From assembly GCF_001282115.1 (NCBI RefSeq), contig NZ_LJBR01000154.1, positions 1 to 64,000 of the forward strand: a stretch of 64,000 nt of DNA. Reading direction: 5' to 3'. The translations under genes and the position numbers were made by a program. Numbering within the stretch: the first letter of the stretch is position 1; each line of letters opens with the position of its first letter. Under the pieces are notes generated by a model that saw only the letters and a program-made list of their open reading frames with translations, did no database searches and was not told the DNA's origin. This document shows positions 62,859 through 64,000 of this stretch, piece after piece. This DNA is from Streptomyces sp. NRRL B-24085 (GTDB lineage: Bacteria > Actinomycetota > Actinomycetes > Streptomycetales > Streptomycetaceae).

Positions 62859-64000
62859 ATGTCTCTCACATCTCGGCGAAGACTCATCGCCGCCCTGGCA
62901 GCCTCCGCCGCCGTCCCGGTCACCGGCCTGGCCGCCGTCCCGGCGCGAGCCGTTGCGCTCGCCGACGTGCCGGTCCTCCCGGGGCCGGGTGGACTCCCGT
63001 CGGCCCGTTCGTGGGTGTCCATGGCACCGCTCGGCGCGGCGCACTTCACCCCGGTCGCCCTCGCCACCCCGCTCATCGTCACCGCGCTGTCCGGCACCCC
63101 GGCCCGCACCGAGGTGACCTCCGGAGGAAGGCGCGTCGCACTGCTGACCCACGGTGCGCGGACCGTCGTACTGCCCGGCCCGCAGCGGACGTTCGCGGAG
63201 AACAAGCGTCCCTTCGTGGACGACTTCCAGCGGACACTGCCGGACCTCGCGCTGGACGAGCCGGACCGCGCGTATTGGGGGACCTCGCCGGGCGGCGGCA
63301 AGTGGGTCACGTCGGAAACCTTCAAGACGGACTTCTCGGTGATGCCGGGCGCCGGGATCATCGACCTCACGACCGCCGGGTCCAGTCGGCACGCCAGCCT
63401 GCGCGACGACGAGATCACCGACGTCGACGTGCGCTGCACGGCGAGGTTCGACAAGGTCCCCACGGGGCAGGCCTGTTCGTTCGCGCTGACCTTCGGTTAC
63501 GTCAGCACCCAGAATCACTACCGGGCGCGGCTGTCCTTCCTCACCACAGGGGCGGTCGAGATGCGGCTGGAGAAGGAGGTCACCAACGACGTGGCCTCGC
63601 TGGCGACGGCGGTCACCCTGGCCACGGGCGTGCCGGCGGGGACCGAATGGACGGTCCGGGTGCGGCGGGAGGGCACCCGGATCCGGGCGAAGGCCTGGCA
63701 GTCCGCGTCAACGGAACCCGGTTCGTGGGCCTTTGACGTCACCGACTCCACGTCCACCTTGATCAAGGGCCGGGTGGGCGTGCGCGCCTTGGCCAACGAC
63801 GGCTGCACCAACCTGCCGATGCGACTGTCGGTGAGCGGTCTTGAGGTGGACGCCGCGAACTGGGCGGTCCTGCCGACCGTCACCCACGGGGACTGGGTGC
63901 GTGTGCTGCCCGAGCCGTTCGACGGCACCTGGACGCCCGAGCTGGAGCGGACGATCCGCGGCTGGGCCGGATCCACCGGCCCGGACGTCCTCGCGTACGC
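62859..64000 (+). CDS. Secreted protein, partial at the right edge
   Basis: The gene starts at ATG 62859 (MSLTSRRRLIAALAASAA) and is still open at the window end, so more than 380 residues. A signal peptide with an SRRR motif suggests Tat export. The mature part contains a lectin/LamG-like beta-sandwich region (residues ~140-320). The last visible residues (PFDGTWTPELERTIRGWAGS) may lead into a catalytic domain, such as an NlpC/P60 hydrolase, which I recall only loosely. Confidence 0.65.
   Translation, partial: MSLTSRRRLIAALAASAAVPVTGLAAVPARAVALADVPVLPGPGGLPSARSWVSMAPLGAAHFTPVALATPLIVTALSGTPARTEVTSGGRRVALLTHGARTVVLPGPQRTFAENKRPFVDDFQRTLPDLALDEPDRAYWGTSPGGGKWVTSETFKTDFSVMPGAGIIDLTTAGSSRHASLRDDEITDVDVRCTARFDKVPTGQACSFALTFGYVSTQNHYRARLSFLTTGAVEMRLEKEVTNDVASLATAVTLATGVPAGTEWTVRVRREGTRIRAKAWQSASTEPGSWAFDVTDSTSTLIKGRVGVRALANDGCTNLPMRLSVSGLEVDAANWAVLPTVTHGDWVRVLPEPFDGTWTPELERTIRGWAGSTGPDVLAY

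Overview
The window is high-GC actinobacterial DNA, almost certainly from a Streptomyces chromosome. Evidence: strong G/C preference at third codon positions, GTG starts, AGGAG-type ribosome binding sites, a WhiB-like protein of the WblA type, an SPW-repeat protein, an ECF sigma factor with a SnoaL-like tail, two MEDS-domain anti-sigma-type regulators, and many small secreted proteins. No rRNA, CRISPR array, transposase or integrase was seen. The dense mix of one-component regulators, resistance-type enzymes and small secreted proteins looks like an accessory chromosomal arm. Two genes contain a TTA codon (the DUF485 gene at the left edge and the gene at 25830-26261), so they may depend on bldA.

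Layout. 1-3.5 kb: partial DUF485 gene, DUF308 membrane protein divergent from a NarL-type two-component system with two matching palindromes between them, then a tRNA-like element with an 8-nt anticodon loop. 3.5-11.1 kb: unknown protein, imine-reductase-like enzyme with a divergent HxlR regulator, phosphotransferase, TetR regulator, Rox-like FAD monooxygenase with a structured leader, cysteine-rich ArsR-type regulator with a divergent DoxX-like gene. 11.6-16.1 kb: ECF sigma factor, DUF6069 protein, SMI1-Lsr2 fusion, SPW protein, and an acetyltransferase/IF-1 operon preceded by a second copy of the monooxygenase leader. 16.5-25.8 kb: small secreted proteins around a STAND ATPase with 14 WD40 blades and a caspase/EACC1 pair. 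25.8-37 kb: acetyltransferase, nucleotidyltransferase, an exporter with its regulator, DinB protein, MerR-methyltransferase fusion, LysR, epimerase, two MarR regulators and quercetinase queD. 37.3-43.4 kb: FAD/Fe-S oxidase, pyruvate-oxidase-like enzyme and enolase-superfamily enzyme in one run. 43.4-64 kb: MerR, SDR/TetR pair, MEDS pair, secreted proteins, VanZ, metallophosphoesterase, WblA-like protein, amidohydrolase, M20 peptidase/Lrp pair, MerR with an ABC exporter, and a partial secreted protein.

Most notable: (1) a duplicated leader RNA with a 17-codon upstream ORF and two mutually exclusive pairings, ahead of both the Rox-like monooxygenase (9671-9793) and the acetyltransferase/IF-1 operon (16052-16173). 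This suggests one attenuation signal shared by an antibiotic-inactivating enzyme and an accessory translation factor. (2) A ~45-bp element repeated at 17365, 22205 and 50551, each about 70-100 bp before a minus-strand secreted-protein gene or remnant. (3) A caspase-EACC1 conflict operon close to a STAND-WD40 protein. (4) The non-canonical tRNA-like element at 3375-3447.
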